NCBI GenBank assembly: GCA_964617875.1
Contig: CAZUAI010000033.1
Location: 1-53,261 of the forward strand
Origin: CAZMVY01 sp964617875
GTDB lineage: Bacteria; Planctomycetota; Phycisphaerae; UBA1845; PWPN01
Length of the DNA: 53,261 nucleotides
Direction: 5' to 3'
Positions 32,335-40,305 of this stretch are shown here, piece by piece (the stretch's first letter is position 1; each line of letters opens with the position of its first letter). The position numbers and the translations under genes were made by a program. The notes under the pieces are model-generated. The model did no database searches, had not been told where the DNA came from, and was given only the letters and a program-made list of their open reading frames with translations.

Positions 32335-34426
32335 CGCTTAACACCACCACTCCCTGTGAACGGACTTCCACGCCACGAACGATCTCGTTGTAGCCCAGAA
32401 CGGCCACGTGCGGCATCACGGGCTCGATCATCCGACGCACCCAGGCCCGAACCTGCGGCGAGCACAGCAGCGCTGGGGTCTTGACCCCATTTCGCAGCGC
32501 CGCCGAAATCTGGTCGCGGATCGCCTCGACCAACCGCGTCTGCGTCTGCGGCGGGAGCGTGAGGTACGTGCCGTGATCCGTACGGTCGAGGTGCGCGTTG
32601 ATGAGGTCCTCGACCTGCGGATCGAGCGTGACGGCCCCGATGGCGCCGTCGTCGCCGCGGTAGGTGGTGCAGATGTTTCGCGCGAGGGCGTGGCGCACGT
32701 ACTCGGTGAGGACGTCGAGGTCCTTCGTGCGCGACGCCCAGTCGCTGAGCGTCTCGATGATCGTCTCGAGATCACGGACCGACACCCGCTCGCGCAGCAG
32801 GTTCTGCAGCACCTTCTGCAACTCGCCGGTCTTCATCTGCTCGGGGATGAACTCCTCGACCAGCTTGGGCGACCGCTCCTTCAGCGCGTCGATCAGGCGG
32901 GTAACCTGCTGGCGCGTCAGGAGTTCGGCGGCGTGCTGCTTGATGACCTCGGTCAGGTGCGTCGCGAGCACGCTCGAGGGCTCGACCACCGTGTAGTTCC
33001 GGTGCTCGGCCTCGTGCCGCTGCGACTCGGGGATCCAGAGCGCCGGCAGGCCGAAGGCCGGCTCGCGGGTGTCGATGCCGCTGAGCGGCGACGAGACCAT
33101 CCCCGAGTTGATCGCCAGGAGATGGTCCGGCATCAGTTCGCCGCGGGCGGCCTCGAGTCCCTTGATCTTGATGACGTACTGGTTGGGCGCCAGGCGAAGC
33201 TGGTCGTGAATGCGAATGGGCGGGACGACAATGCCGAGGTCCGTCGCGATCTGCTTGCGGATGTTCGTGATGCGGTCGAGCAGATCGCCCCCCTGCTTGC
33301 GGTCCACCAGCCGGATCAGCCCGTACCCCACCTCGAGTTCCATCGGATCGACGGCGAGGAAGGACTCGACCTTTTCGGGTTTGTGCGCCGCTTCCACCTT
33401 GGCCTTGGCGGCCTCGACGGCGGCGGTCGCAATCCGGGCGCGGCTCAGCAGGTAGGCCATGCCGGCACAGCTGCCGCCGAGCAGAATCAGCGGCACTTTC
33501 GGCATCGGCGTCAGCGCAAGCATCGCCAGGAAGGCCGCCGCCAGCGCCAGCGCCGTCGGCCGCGAGGTCACCTGCGCGATGATCTCCTCGCCAAGGTCCT
33601 TCTTCGCATTGCTCCGCGTGACCAGCATGGCGGCGGCAACGGACACGATGAACGCCGGTACCTGCGCCGCAAGACCCTCGCCGATCGTCAGCTTGGTGAA
33701 GACCCGCAGGCACTCCATCAGCGAAAGCGGCGGGTTCAGTTCGACCATGCCGACATACAGCCCGCCGAGGACGTTGACGAACGTGATGACGATGCCCGCC
33801 ACGGCGTCGCCCCGCACGAACTTGCTGGCGCCGTCCATCGCCCCGTAGAAGTCGGCCTCGTCGCTGATCTCCTGGCGGCGTCGTTTGGCCTCAGCCTCGT
33901 TGATGATGCCGGCGTTCAGGTCGGCGTCGATCGCCATCTGCTTGCCGGGCATGCCGTCGAGGGTGAAGCGCGCGGCCACCTCGGCGATGCGCGTCGCGCC
34001 CTTGGTGATCACCACGAACTGGATCACGATGATGATGAGGAAGATGATCACGCCGACGGCGAGCGACCCCCTCGCGACAAACTCGCCGAAGGTCTGGATC
34101 ACGTGCCCGGCCGCCGCCGTCCCGTGCTGCGCATTGGTGAGGATCAGCCGCGTCGAGGCCGTGTTCAGCACCAGGCGGAACAGCGTCAGCGACAACAGCG
34201 CCGACGGGAACACCGAGAACTCCAGCGGGCTGCGCATGTACATCACGGTCATCATCACAAGGGCCGAGATCGTGATGTTCGTGATCAGGAGGATGTCGAG
34301 GAGCCACGTGGGCAGCGGGATGAGGATGACCATCAGCAGGCTGCCCGCGGTCACGGGGAATATCAGGCCGCGGTACTGCGACAGGAAGCGGTAGGGCCGT
34401 GACTGTGAGAGTGTCGCGATCGCCAT
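32309..34426 (-). CDS. flhA: Flagellar export gate protein FlhA
   Basis: 705 aa, full length. Eight membrane helices in the first half (LIFPVTAGSLLMVILIPLP, ITISALVMMTVMYMRSPLEF, FPSALLSLTLFRLVLNTAST) include the FHIPEP-type loop (FTLDGMPGKQMAIDADLNAG). The second half is the cytoplasmic substrate-docking domain (ELEVGYGLIRLVD, HLTEVIKQHAAELLTRQ). FlhA forms the nonameric ring of the type III export apparatus. It lies between flhB and flhF, with a 26-nt overlap into flhF. Confidence 0.97.
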   Translation of the reverse strand: MAIATLSQSRPYRFLSQYRGLIFPVTAGSLLMVILIPLPTWLLDILLITNITISALVMMTVMYMRSPLEFSVFPSALLSLTLFRLVLNTASTRLILTNAQHGTAAAGHVIQTFGEFVARGSLAVGVIIFLIIIVIQFVVITKGATRIAEVAARFTLDGMPGKQMAIDADLNAGIINEAEAKRRRQEISDEADFYGAMDGASKFVRGDAVAGIVITFVNVLGGLYVGMVELNPPLSLMECLRVFTKLTIGEGLAAQVPAFIVSVAAAMLVTRSNAKKDLGEEIIAQVTSRPTALALAAAFLAMLALTPMPKVPLILLGGSCAGMAYLLSRARIATAAVEAAKAKVEAAHKPEKVESFLAVDPMELEVGYGLIRLVDRKQGGDLLDRITNIRKQIATDLGIVVPPIRIHDQLRLAPNQYVIKIKGLEAARGELMPDHLLAINSGMVSSPLSGIDTREPAFGLPALWIPESQRHEAEHRNYTVVEPSSVLATHLTEVIKQHAAELLTRQQVTRLIDALKERSPKLVEEFIPEQMKTGELQKVLQNLLRERVSVRDLETIIETLSDWASRTKDLDVLTEYVRHALARNICTTYRGDDGAIGAVTLDPQVEDLINAHLDRTDHGTYLTLPPQTQTRLVEAIRDQISAALRNGVKTPALLCSPQVRAWVRRMIEPVMPHVAVLGYNEIVRGVEVRSQGVVVLSDEFANISG

Positions 34427-34430
34427 CCGT

Positions 34431-34491
34431 CGGTCCGTTCGTCCGTTCGTCTGGAACCCGGTTGCTCCGGTACCTGTTTACCCGGTCGCTC
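34431..34491 (-). repeat. Short degenerate 8-bp repeats between flhB and flhA
   Basis: The + strand has GTCCGTTC twice in register (34434-34449), followed by GTTGCTCCGGTACC and GTTTACCCGGTCGCTC, similar in unit to the repeats at 28693-28748. It fills the 63-nt spacer between flhB and flhA. Confidence 0.4.
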
Positions 34492-35575
34492 AGGCCGGAA
34501 CGGCCGCACGGCGCGGCGTTCGGCCCGTCAGCTCGTACACGTATGCCAGAATCTCCGCCACCGCCCGGTAGAACCGCGGCGGGATCTCCTGGCCGACCTC
34601 GACCTCGCGGAACAGGGCCTGTGCGAGCGGCCGACGTTCCACGATGGGAACGCCGTGCTCGATCGCGATCTTGCGGATCTGCGCCGCCATATAATCCTTG
34701 CCCTTGGCGACGACCCTGGGCGCCGGCATCGTCGCCTCCTCATACTGGAGCGCGACGGCCAGTTCCGTCGGGTTCGTCACCACGACGCTCGCCTTGGGCA
34801 CGGCGGCCCGGATCCGCTGCGTCGTCAGGTTCACCTGGATCTGACGGCGCCGCTGCTTCACCTGCGGATCGCCCTCCATGCTCCGCCACTCCTCCTTCAC
34901 CTCCTCCTTGGTCATCCGCAGGTCGCGTTCAAACTTGTACCTGTGGTAGATGTAGTCCACGATCGCCAGGACGAACAGCACAATCGCCAGCCGCAGCGAC
35001 AGGGAGAACAGGAGTTCGCCGAGCAGCGCGGCAATGGACCAGTGGCCCATGCCGGCGGCGCTGACGACCAGGGCGTAGCGGGTCTTCAGCGTGTGGTAGG
35101 CCACGGCGCCGACGATCACCATCTTCAGCACATTCATGCCGAGCTGGACCACGGAATGGATCGAGAAGAGCCGCGAGAAGCCCGCCACGGGGTTGAGCTT
35201 CGCGATGTTGGGCGTCACGGGCTTGAGCGTCGGGTGCCAGCCCACCTGAACGAGTTGTGCGACAACGGCGGCCGCCACGACACCCAGCAGCAGGGGAACC
35301 ATCGAAGACGCCAGCATCGTCATGACCCGCAGGCTGACCGCCGGCAACTGGTCCGGCAGGGGCAGCGGGGCGTCCGTCCCGCCGAGGCAATAGCGGAGCG
35401 CCTCCATCATCCGGGCCATCATCGGCCGGGCCGTGTAATGCAGGGCGATCAGCCCGGCCAGGAGGACCACCGCGGCGCCGAGGTCCGGGCTCCGCGCGAC
35501 CTGCCCCTGGTCGCGGGCCTCCGCCCGCCGACGCGGGGTTGCGGGTTCCGTCCTTTCCTGTGCCGAATCAGGCAT
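34490..35575 (-). CDS. flhB: Flagellar export switch protein FlhB
   Basis: 361 aa. Four membrane helices (AAVVLLAGLIALHYTA, SSMVPLLLGVVAAAVVA, LGMNVLKMVIVGAVAYHTL, LAIVLFVLAIVDYIYHRY) are followed by the cytoplasmic domain with MTKEEVKEEWRSMEGDPQVK. The self-cleavage site reads NPTE (268-271, VVVTNPTELAVAL) instead of the common NPTH. Asn and Pro, the residues that perform cleavage, are kept. FlhB switches export from hook to filament proteins, working with FliK. The last residues are a short basic tail. Confidence 0.96.
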   Translation of the reverse strand: MPDSAQERTEPATPRRRAEARDQGQVARSPDLGAAVVLLAGLIALHYTARPMMARMMEALRYCLGGTDAPLPLPDQLPAVSLRVMTMLASSMVPLLLGVVAAAVVAQLVQVGWHPTLKPVTPNIAKLNPVAGFSRLFSIHSVVQLGMNVLKMVIVGAVAYHTLKTRYALVVSAAGMGHWSIAALLGELLFSLSLRLAIVLFVLAIVDYIYHRYKFERDLRMTKEEVKEEWRSMEGDPQVKQRRRQIQVNLTTQRIRAAVPKASVVVTNPTELAVALQYEEATMPAPRVVAKGKDYMAAQIRKIAIEHGVPIVERRPLAQALFREVEVGQEIPPRFYRAVAEILAYVYELTGRTPRRAAVPA

Positions 35576-35601
35576 CGCTCACACCACAGCCGGCGCGCCG
35601 C

Positions 35602-36384
35602 TCAGACGCGCGGCGCATTCAAGAGCCCCCGGATCGAATCGAACACGCTTGCGAACGCCCCCTCCAGCGCGGACGAGGCCAGCGGAAACGTCCCCAGGAA
35701 AACGACGATGGCCACGACGATCTTGATCGAAAAGCCGACGCTCAGGACGTTGAGCTGCGGGACCGTCCGCGCGAGGAGGCCGAGCGCCGTCGCCGTCAGC
35801 AGCAGGGCGATGATCGCCGGCGCCGCCAGCTGCAGGCTCAGCACGAACGACTCCGCGAGCAGACCCGCAAGCGCGTCACACACGGTCGCGTCCGGCCGGA
35901 ACCCCATCGACGGCACGGCGGCGAAGCTCTCGAGAAGTACGCGCACCAGTTCACGCTCGCCGCCGATGGCGAGAAACACGAGGCCTGCGATGATGAAGAA
36001 GATCTCGCCGAGCACGGAGGCCCGGCTGCCCGTCATCGGGTCAAGCACCTGCGAAATCGCCAGGCCCGCCTGCTGCTCGACCACAAGCCCCGTCAACTGC
36101 GTCGCGGTCAGAACCAGATTCGCCCCCAGCCCCAGCGTGGCGCCGATCGCGAACTCGCCGAGCATCCCGAGGATCGCATCGCCGAGCGTGAGCCCCCCCT
36201 GGACGTACGGCGAGACCGAGGGAAACACCGCCAGCGTCATGGCCATGACGAAGTACGCACGCACGGCGCGCGGGATCACCGGCGTGCTGAACACGGGCGC
36301 GGCGATCATCAGGCCCGCGAGGCGCGCGAGGACCATGGCGAACGCCGGCAGCAGACTCCAGTAATCCAGCAGCGAAAGCGCCAT
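35602..36384 (-). CDS. fliR: Flagellar export gate protein FliR
   Basis: 260 aa from the ATG at 36384 (MALSLLDYW). The frame stays open further upstream, but that part overlaps fliQ and is not protein-like. Membrane helices include LLPAFAMVLARLAGLMIAAP, YFVMAMTLAVFPSVSPYV and IFFIIAGLVFLAIGG. FliR joins FliP and FliQ in the helical export gate. It starts 11 nt after fliQ. Confidence 0.95.
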   Translation of the reverse strand: MALSLLDYWSLLPAFAMVLARLAGLMIAAPVFSTPVIPRAVRAYFVMAMTLAVFPSVSPYVQGGLTLGDAILGMLGEFAIGATLGLGANLVLTATQLTGLVVEQQAGLAISQVLDPMTGSRASVLGEIFFIIAGLVFLAIGGERELVRVLLESFAAVPSMGFRPDATVCDALAGLLAESFVLSLQLAAPAIIALLLTATALGLLARTVPQLNVLSVGFSIKIVVAIVVFLGTFPLASSALEGAFASVFDSIRGLLNAPRV

Positions 36385-36395
36385 CGTCACCCGCG

Positions 36396-36656
36396 TCAGA
36401 ACGGCGGCTCGCCCAGCAGCAGCCGCGTGAACTCCACCAGCCGCGCGGCAATCCACGGAACAAAGAACACGGCCGCCACGGCCATCGCCACGATTTTCGG
36501 CACGAACTGGAGCGTCTGCTCCTGCAACTGCGTGACGGCCTGAAACAACGCCACCACCAGCCCCACGACCAGGCCGCACGCCATCACCGGCGCGGACAGC
36601 ACCAGCACCATCCACAACGCCTCGCGGCCCAGGTCGATCGCGGTTCTCAGTTCCAT
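36396..36656 (-). CDS. fliQ: Flagellar export gate protein FliQ
   Basis: 86 aa, two membrane helices (ALWMVLVLSAPVMACGLVVG and FVPKIVAMAVAAVFFVPWIA) joined by the conserved FQAVTQLQEQTLQFVPK loop. Normal length for FliQ. Four copies pack around the FliP5-FliR1 core in known structures. It lies between fliP and fliR in the usual order. Confidence 0.95.
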   Translation of the reverse strand: MELRTAIDLGREALWMVLVLSAPVMACGLVVGLVVALFQAVTQLQEQTLQFVPKIVAMAVAAVFFVPWIAARLVEFTRLLLGEPPF

Positions 36657-36672
36657 GCTCTTCGTCGCCCCC

Positions 36673-37581
36673 TTACCCGAAGCTGCTCAACAACGACCCC
36701 ACGACCAGCTGCCACCCGTCCGCCAGAACGAACAGCAGGATCTTGAACGGCAGCGAGATCAGGACCGGCGGCAGCATCAACATGCCCATCGACACCAGCA
36801 CGGACGCGATGACCATGTCGATCACCAGGAACGGCAGATAGATCCGGAACCCCATCACGAACGCCGTCTTGATCTCGCTCATCACGAACGCCGGAAGCAG
36901 CGAAAACGTCGAGACCTCGGACCGCCGCAGGACCGTGTCGCCCGGGACGGGCCCCTTCAACGCGTGCTCGTGAAACAGGTAGATGCTCTCCTCGTTGCCC
37001 GCGCGTTCGATCTGATCGAACATGAAGGCCCGCAGGTGCCCCATGCTCACCTCGAGGGCCCGCCCCTGCGTCATGTCCGGGTTCCCGTCGAGCCAGGGCT
37101 TGAGCGCCTCCGTGTAGACCCGCTCCCAGGTCGGCGCCATCACCGCGAACGTCATGAACAGTGACAGGCCCACGAGCACCTGCGACGGCGGCAGGCCCGG
37201 CACGCCGATCGCCTGGCGCAACAGCGACATCACGATCACAATCCGCGTGAACGACGTGGTCAGGATCAGGATCGCCGGCGCCAGCGACAGCAGCGTCAGC
37301 ACGATGAGGATCTGCAGCGTGGAGCTGATCCCCTCGCGCGTGCGGGCGGGCGCCGCCATGTTCCGCAGGTCGGGAACGCCGAGCGGGTTGTCGATCGGAT
37401 GATCGCCGGCCGACAGGAGGGGCTTCGGCTCAACCGGCGCCGCGGGCGGGGGTGGCTCGGGCGGCGCGGCCGGCGTCTGGGCACGGGCGGGGCGCATCGC
37501 CGCCGTCATGGCCAGCGCAGCCGCCACCGGAATGCAAAGCCGGGACCGCGAACGAACTGTCGAGCCTCCATGCTCCCGCAT
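36673..37581 (-). CDS. fliP: Flagellar export gate protein FliP
   Basis: 302 aa from the ATG at 37581 (GGAG 8 nt upstream); an ATG at 37632 is an alternative. A signal peptide (LCIPVAAALAMTAAMRPARA) and a Pro/Ala-rich stretch precede the FliP domain: ILIVLTLLSLAPAILILTTS, FTRIVIVMSLLRQAIG, ALKGPVPGDTV in the periplasmic part, and PAFVMSEIKTAFVMGFRIYL. FliP is the main pentameric part of the export gate. The long N-terminal linker is typical of members with a cleaved leader. Confidence 0.95.
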   Translation of the reverse strand: MREHGGSTVRSRSRLCIPVAAALAMTAAMRPARAQTPAAPPEPPPPAAPVEPKPLLSAGDHPIDNPLGVPDLRNMAAPARTREGISSTLQILIVLTLLSLAPAILILTTSFTRIVIVMSLLRQAIGVPGLPPSQVLVGLSLFMTFAVMAPTWERVYTEALKPWLDGNPDMTQGRALEVSMGHLRAFMFDQIERAGNEESIYLFHEHALKGPVPGDTVLRRSEVSTFSLLPAFVMSEIKTAFVMGFRIYLPFLVIDMVIASVLVSMGMLMLPPVLISLPFKILLFVLADGWQLVVGSLLSSFG

Positions 37582-37666
37582 CGCGCCACTCCGTAGCGCC
37601 GTCGCGAACGTCCACGTTCGCCTGCAACACACCCGGGCCGCCTCCGCGACCCGTGCCTCCCGCCCC

Positions 37667-38434
37667 CTATCGCGAACCTGCGAGGCTGCGAACGCGGCTC
37701 AGCAGCCCGCGCAGCTCCTGCCGTGCGGCCAGATACGACGGCTCCCCGCCGCTCGCGGTCGGAGCCGTCCCGTCCTCCGCGGCATCGGGACCCTCCGCCG
37801 GCTGATAGGCCGACGCCTCGCGCAGCACATCCTGCTGAAACGCGCTCAAGGCCGAACCCGCTTTCATGCCGGCCGACCGCCCCACGATCAGAGCAACCTC
37901 GTCCGGATCCACGATCGTATCCAGGCTGGTCACACGATCCGGCGCCAGGCCGACGAGGACGACTCGCCGGCCCACCTTCAACAGCACCACACTCTGGCGA
38001 GGCGAGAGTTGCTGTCTCGCCAGCACCTCGATCACGCCCTGGCCGCCGAAACTCCGCCGCCACTGCGACGGAAGCAGCCGCCTCGCGGCTACCGCCAGCC
38101 CGCCGATCAGCATCAAGACCAGCAACAGGGGCACCAGCCCCCGGATTCGATCCATCCAACCGCCCTGGCCCGTGAGCCCCCCCATGCGTGCGGTGCCGGC
38201 GGTCGCCCCCCCCTTCGACGCGTCCCGCGCGGGCCGTCGTTCAACGACGCGATCTTCCGCGCCCGGCGCCGGCGGCTCCGGCAGGAGCATCTGCGCGCCC
38301 TCCGGCAGCGCAGACCGGTTCGCGACGACCTTCCCGCCCTGCCTCGCGACATCCGCCGGCCGCGTCGTCGGCCCTTCGGCCGACGAGACCCCCAGGACGG
38401 CAGCCAGCATTACGACGGACAGGCTCGCGAACAT
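37667..38434 (-). CDS. fliO: Flagellar biosynthesis protein FliO
   Basis: 255 aa from the ATG at 38434, one base after the fliN stop (TGATATG). It has a signal peptide, a Pro/Arg-rich stretch, one membrane helix (IRGLVPLLLVLMLIGGLAVAARRLLP), and the FliO domain (VIEVLARQQLSPRQSVVLLKVGRRVVLVGLA). FliO helps FliP assemble. It is larger than the enterobacterial form, with an extra C-terminal acidic and Gly/Ala tail. Confidence 0.85.
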   Translation of the reverse strand: MFASLSVVMLAAVLGVSSAEGPTTRPADVARQGGKVVANRSALPEGAQMLLPEPPAPGAEDRVVERRPARDASKGGATAGTARMGGLTGQGGWMDRIRGLVPLLLVLMLIGGLAVAARRLLPSQWRRSFGGQGVIEVLARQQLSPRQSVVLLKVGRRVVLVGLAPDRVTSLDTIVDPDEVALIVGRSAGMKAGSALSAFQQDVLREASAYQPAEGPDAAEDGTAPTASGGEPSYLAARQELRGLLSRVRSLAGSR

Positions 38435-38435
38435 A

Positions 38436-39011
38436 TCAGGCCACATCCTCCACGGGAGACAGGATCTCATTGATCCGCACGCAGAAGTTGTCGTTCAGAA
38501 CCAGCACCTCGCCGCGGGCGACAAGGCGCTCGTTGACCAGCACGTCCACCGGGTCGCCCGCCAGCTTGTCGAGTTCGACGACGGAGCCCTGCGTCAGGCG
38601 CAAGACATCCTCGACGAACATGCGGCTTCGCCCCAGCTCGATTTTCACATGGAGATCGACGTCCCGCAGCAGGTCGATGTTCCGCGCGGCGCCCCCATCG
38701 GGCTCCTCGCCGCGCGCCAGATCAGGCAACGGGATCGCCTGTGCCGCGGGGGGCGGGGCCGGAGCCGGGGCTGGCGGCGGGGCCGGAGCCGGGGCCGGGG
38801 CAGCGGCCTTTTCCTCTTCGATCGCGGCAGCCATCATGGCAGCGGCGGCGTCGAACGGCTTTCCCGCCGCATCGACGCGGGTATCGGGTTGCGGCGCCGC
38901 CGCCTCAGCAGCAGGAGGCTCCGCGGAAACCGCCGCGCCGCCATCGACCACGCCGAGCGCCGCGTCGATGTCGGCTTGCGACAGAGGGCCGCTACTTTCA
39001 GCGTCACTCAT
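38436..39011 (-). CDS. fliN: Flagellar motor switch protein FliN (with FliM-like N-terminal motif)
   Basis: 191 aa. The C-terminal 85 residues are a SpoA/FliN domain (DVDLHVKIELGRSRMFVEDV, GSVVELDKLAGDPVDVLVN). The N-terminus SGPLSQADIDAAL resembles the LSQxEIDALL motif by which FliM and FliY bind phospho-CheY. A Pro/Ala-rich linker at about 70-100 joins the two. FliN builds the C-ring and docks FliH. fliM, usually between fliL and fliN, is not present here, so the added N-terminal motif may matter. Confidence 0.93.
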   Translation of the reverse strand: MSDAESSGPLSQADIDAALGVVDGGAAVSAEPPAAEAAAPQPDTRVDAAGKPFDAAAAMMAAAIEEEKAAAPAPAPAPPPAPAPAPPPAAQAIPLPDLARGEEPDGGAARNIDLLRDVDLHVKIELGRSRMFVEDVLRLTQGSVVELDKLAGDPVDVLVNERLVARGEVLVLNDNFCVRINEILSPVEDVA

Positions 39012-39073
39012 TGGATCCCTGCCTCATCCCTAGCATCGGTCCGCGCCCTCCTGGCGCCGCGATCCAATTCCGG

Positions 39074-39643
39074 TCAACCGTCGGCACTGTACCACATCAG
39101 CGACGGGATCAGGATTTCCTGCACCCCGTTGTTCTCGCCCAGGGCCGCGTCCACCTCGTGCTTGATCTGCCGACGTAGCGTCTCGAGCCCCGGTTCCTTG
39201 AAGAACTGTGGATCGGCCGCGCGAATCACCTTCGTCATCCGGTCTTCGATGGTGGCCTTTTTCTCTTCCACCAGCTTCTGCACCGGCTCGACCTTGTCCC
39301 CGGCGACCCGACCGTATACCTTCACATCGTAGATGATGTTCCGGCCCGTCCGGTCGTTCATGGCCCGGAACTGGGCCACGACCACTTCCTTCTCGGTCGG
39401 CGCGGGCGGCGCGCCGTGCCCCTTGCCCGCTTCCCCGAAGCCACCTCCCCCCTCCAGCCCTGCGGCGCTCGCCGGCACAGGCGTCGAACCGGCCAGGAAA
39501 CGGGTCGCGACGAAAATCGCCACCCCTTCCACGATCATCACGCCGCTGATTAACCCGATGATCGCGAATTTCTTTTTTCCGCCGCCCGGCTTCGGCGCGG
39601 CATCCTCACGCGCTTCTCGTTCTGCCGGCTTCTGGTCAGCCAT
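39074..39643 (-). CDS. fliL: Flagellar basal-body-associated protein FliL
   Basis: 189 aa from the ATG at 39643 behind AAGGAAG. A charged cytoplasmic N-terminus, one membrane helix (KFAIIGLISGVMIVEGVAIFVA) and a periplasmic FliL domain (RNIIYDVKVYGRVA, KATIEDRMTKVIRAADPQFF, LETLRRQIKHEVDAALG) are visible. It surrounds the stator and supports motor torque. Upstream is a 433-nt gap with a sigma54-like site. Confidence 0.85.
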   Translation of the reverse strand: MADQKPAEREAREDAAPKPGGGKKKFAIIGLISGVMIVEGVAIFVATRFLAGSTPVPASAAGLEGGGGFGEAGKGHGAPPAPTEKEVVVAQFRAMNDRTGRNIIYDVKVYGRVAGDKVEPVQKLVEEKKATIEDRMTKVIRAADPQFFKEPGLETLRRQIKHEVDAALGENNGVQEILIPSLMWYSADG

Positions 39644-40076
39644 GCCGATTCTTCCTTTCCGATTGCAGCCTGTACCGCGGGCCACTCGCAAGGCCGGCAC
39701 CGCGGCACTTCGCGCGCACCCAGCCGCGCGCGCCGTAACCACGCACCCCGACCCGATGTCCCGCCACTATCTGCAATCGGTCTATCGGCAGCCCGCATTG
39801 AGGCGCAACCGCTCCGCCAACGCCAGCGGAAACAGGATACCCGCAGAAACAGCCGACGCGCGCGCGACGACACGCGGCGCCACCGGTTTTATCGGACGAG
39901 AGCAGGGCGTCTCCGGTCTGTGTGGCGTCCTGGCGGCGCAGCGTCGCCTGCCAGCCCGACCGGATACGGGTGATATGGACCATGATGTCTGCGGCCTCCT
40001 GCCTTGGCCTCGATCCGCGAGGCCTCGCGTCCTGCGTCACACCCCGTCGCATCTGCGCTCGGCAGCGTCCCACCAC
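39644..40076 (-). other. 433-nt gap between flbD and fliL without a convincing gene
   Basis: In related clusters motA and motB often sit here. No reading frame looks like protein. One minus-strand frame from an ATG at 39983, with GGAGG 10 nt upstream, runs to 39636 and would encode 115 residues rich in Gly and Arg, overlapping the fliL start by 8 nt. I do not support it. A sigma54-like sequence lies at 39688-39701. Confidence 0.5.
39688..39701 (-). promoter_or_regulatory. Possible sigma54 promoter of the fliL operon
   Basis: The minus strand reads GGTGCCGGCCTTGC: GG, 10 bases, GC, with TTGC in the -12 element. The -24 half deviates from TGGCAC. The start would be near 39676, about 33 nt before fliL. 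Weak. Confidence 0.3.
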
Positions 40077-40268
40077 TTACGGCCGAAACGCCCGAACCGC
40101 CCGCCCATAATCGATTGCCCGCCGGACCACCTCGTCCATGGGTTCTTTCACGATGAGCGTATCGCCGTTGATCAGGGTCACCGTGGTATCGGGGCGCTCC
40201 TCGATCGTACGGATCAAATCCGCATTGAGGACAAACTGCTTACCGTTCAAACGAGTCAACTGGATCAA
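40077..40268 (-). CDS. flbD: Flagellar protein FlbD (SwrD family)
   Basis: 63 aa, TTG start with CAGGAAG upstream. MIQLTRLNGKQFVLNADLI and DTTVTLINGDTLIVKEPMDE match the small FlbD/SwrD family, which follows flgE in many Gram-positive, spirochaete and planctomycete clusters and helps stator power or torque in Bacillus. It starts 37 nt after flgE. Confidence 0.9.
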   Translation of the reverse strand: MIQLTRLNGKQFVLNADLIRTIEERPDTTVTLINGDTLIVKEPMDEVVRRAIDYGRAVRAFRP

Positions 40269-40305
40269 CTCTATCGCTTCCTGCGAAAGCCTGGTCCTTC
40301 AGCGT

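Noticed and set aside
39636..39983. 115-codon minus-strand frame between flbD and fliL with a fair ribosome binding site
   Set aside because: Gly/Arg-rich sequence with no family, and it runs over the fliL start. More likely non-coding.
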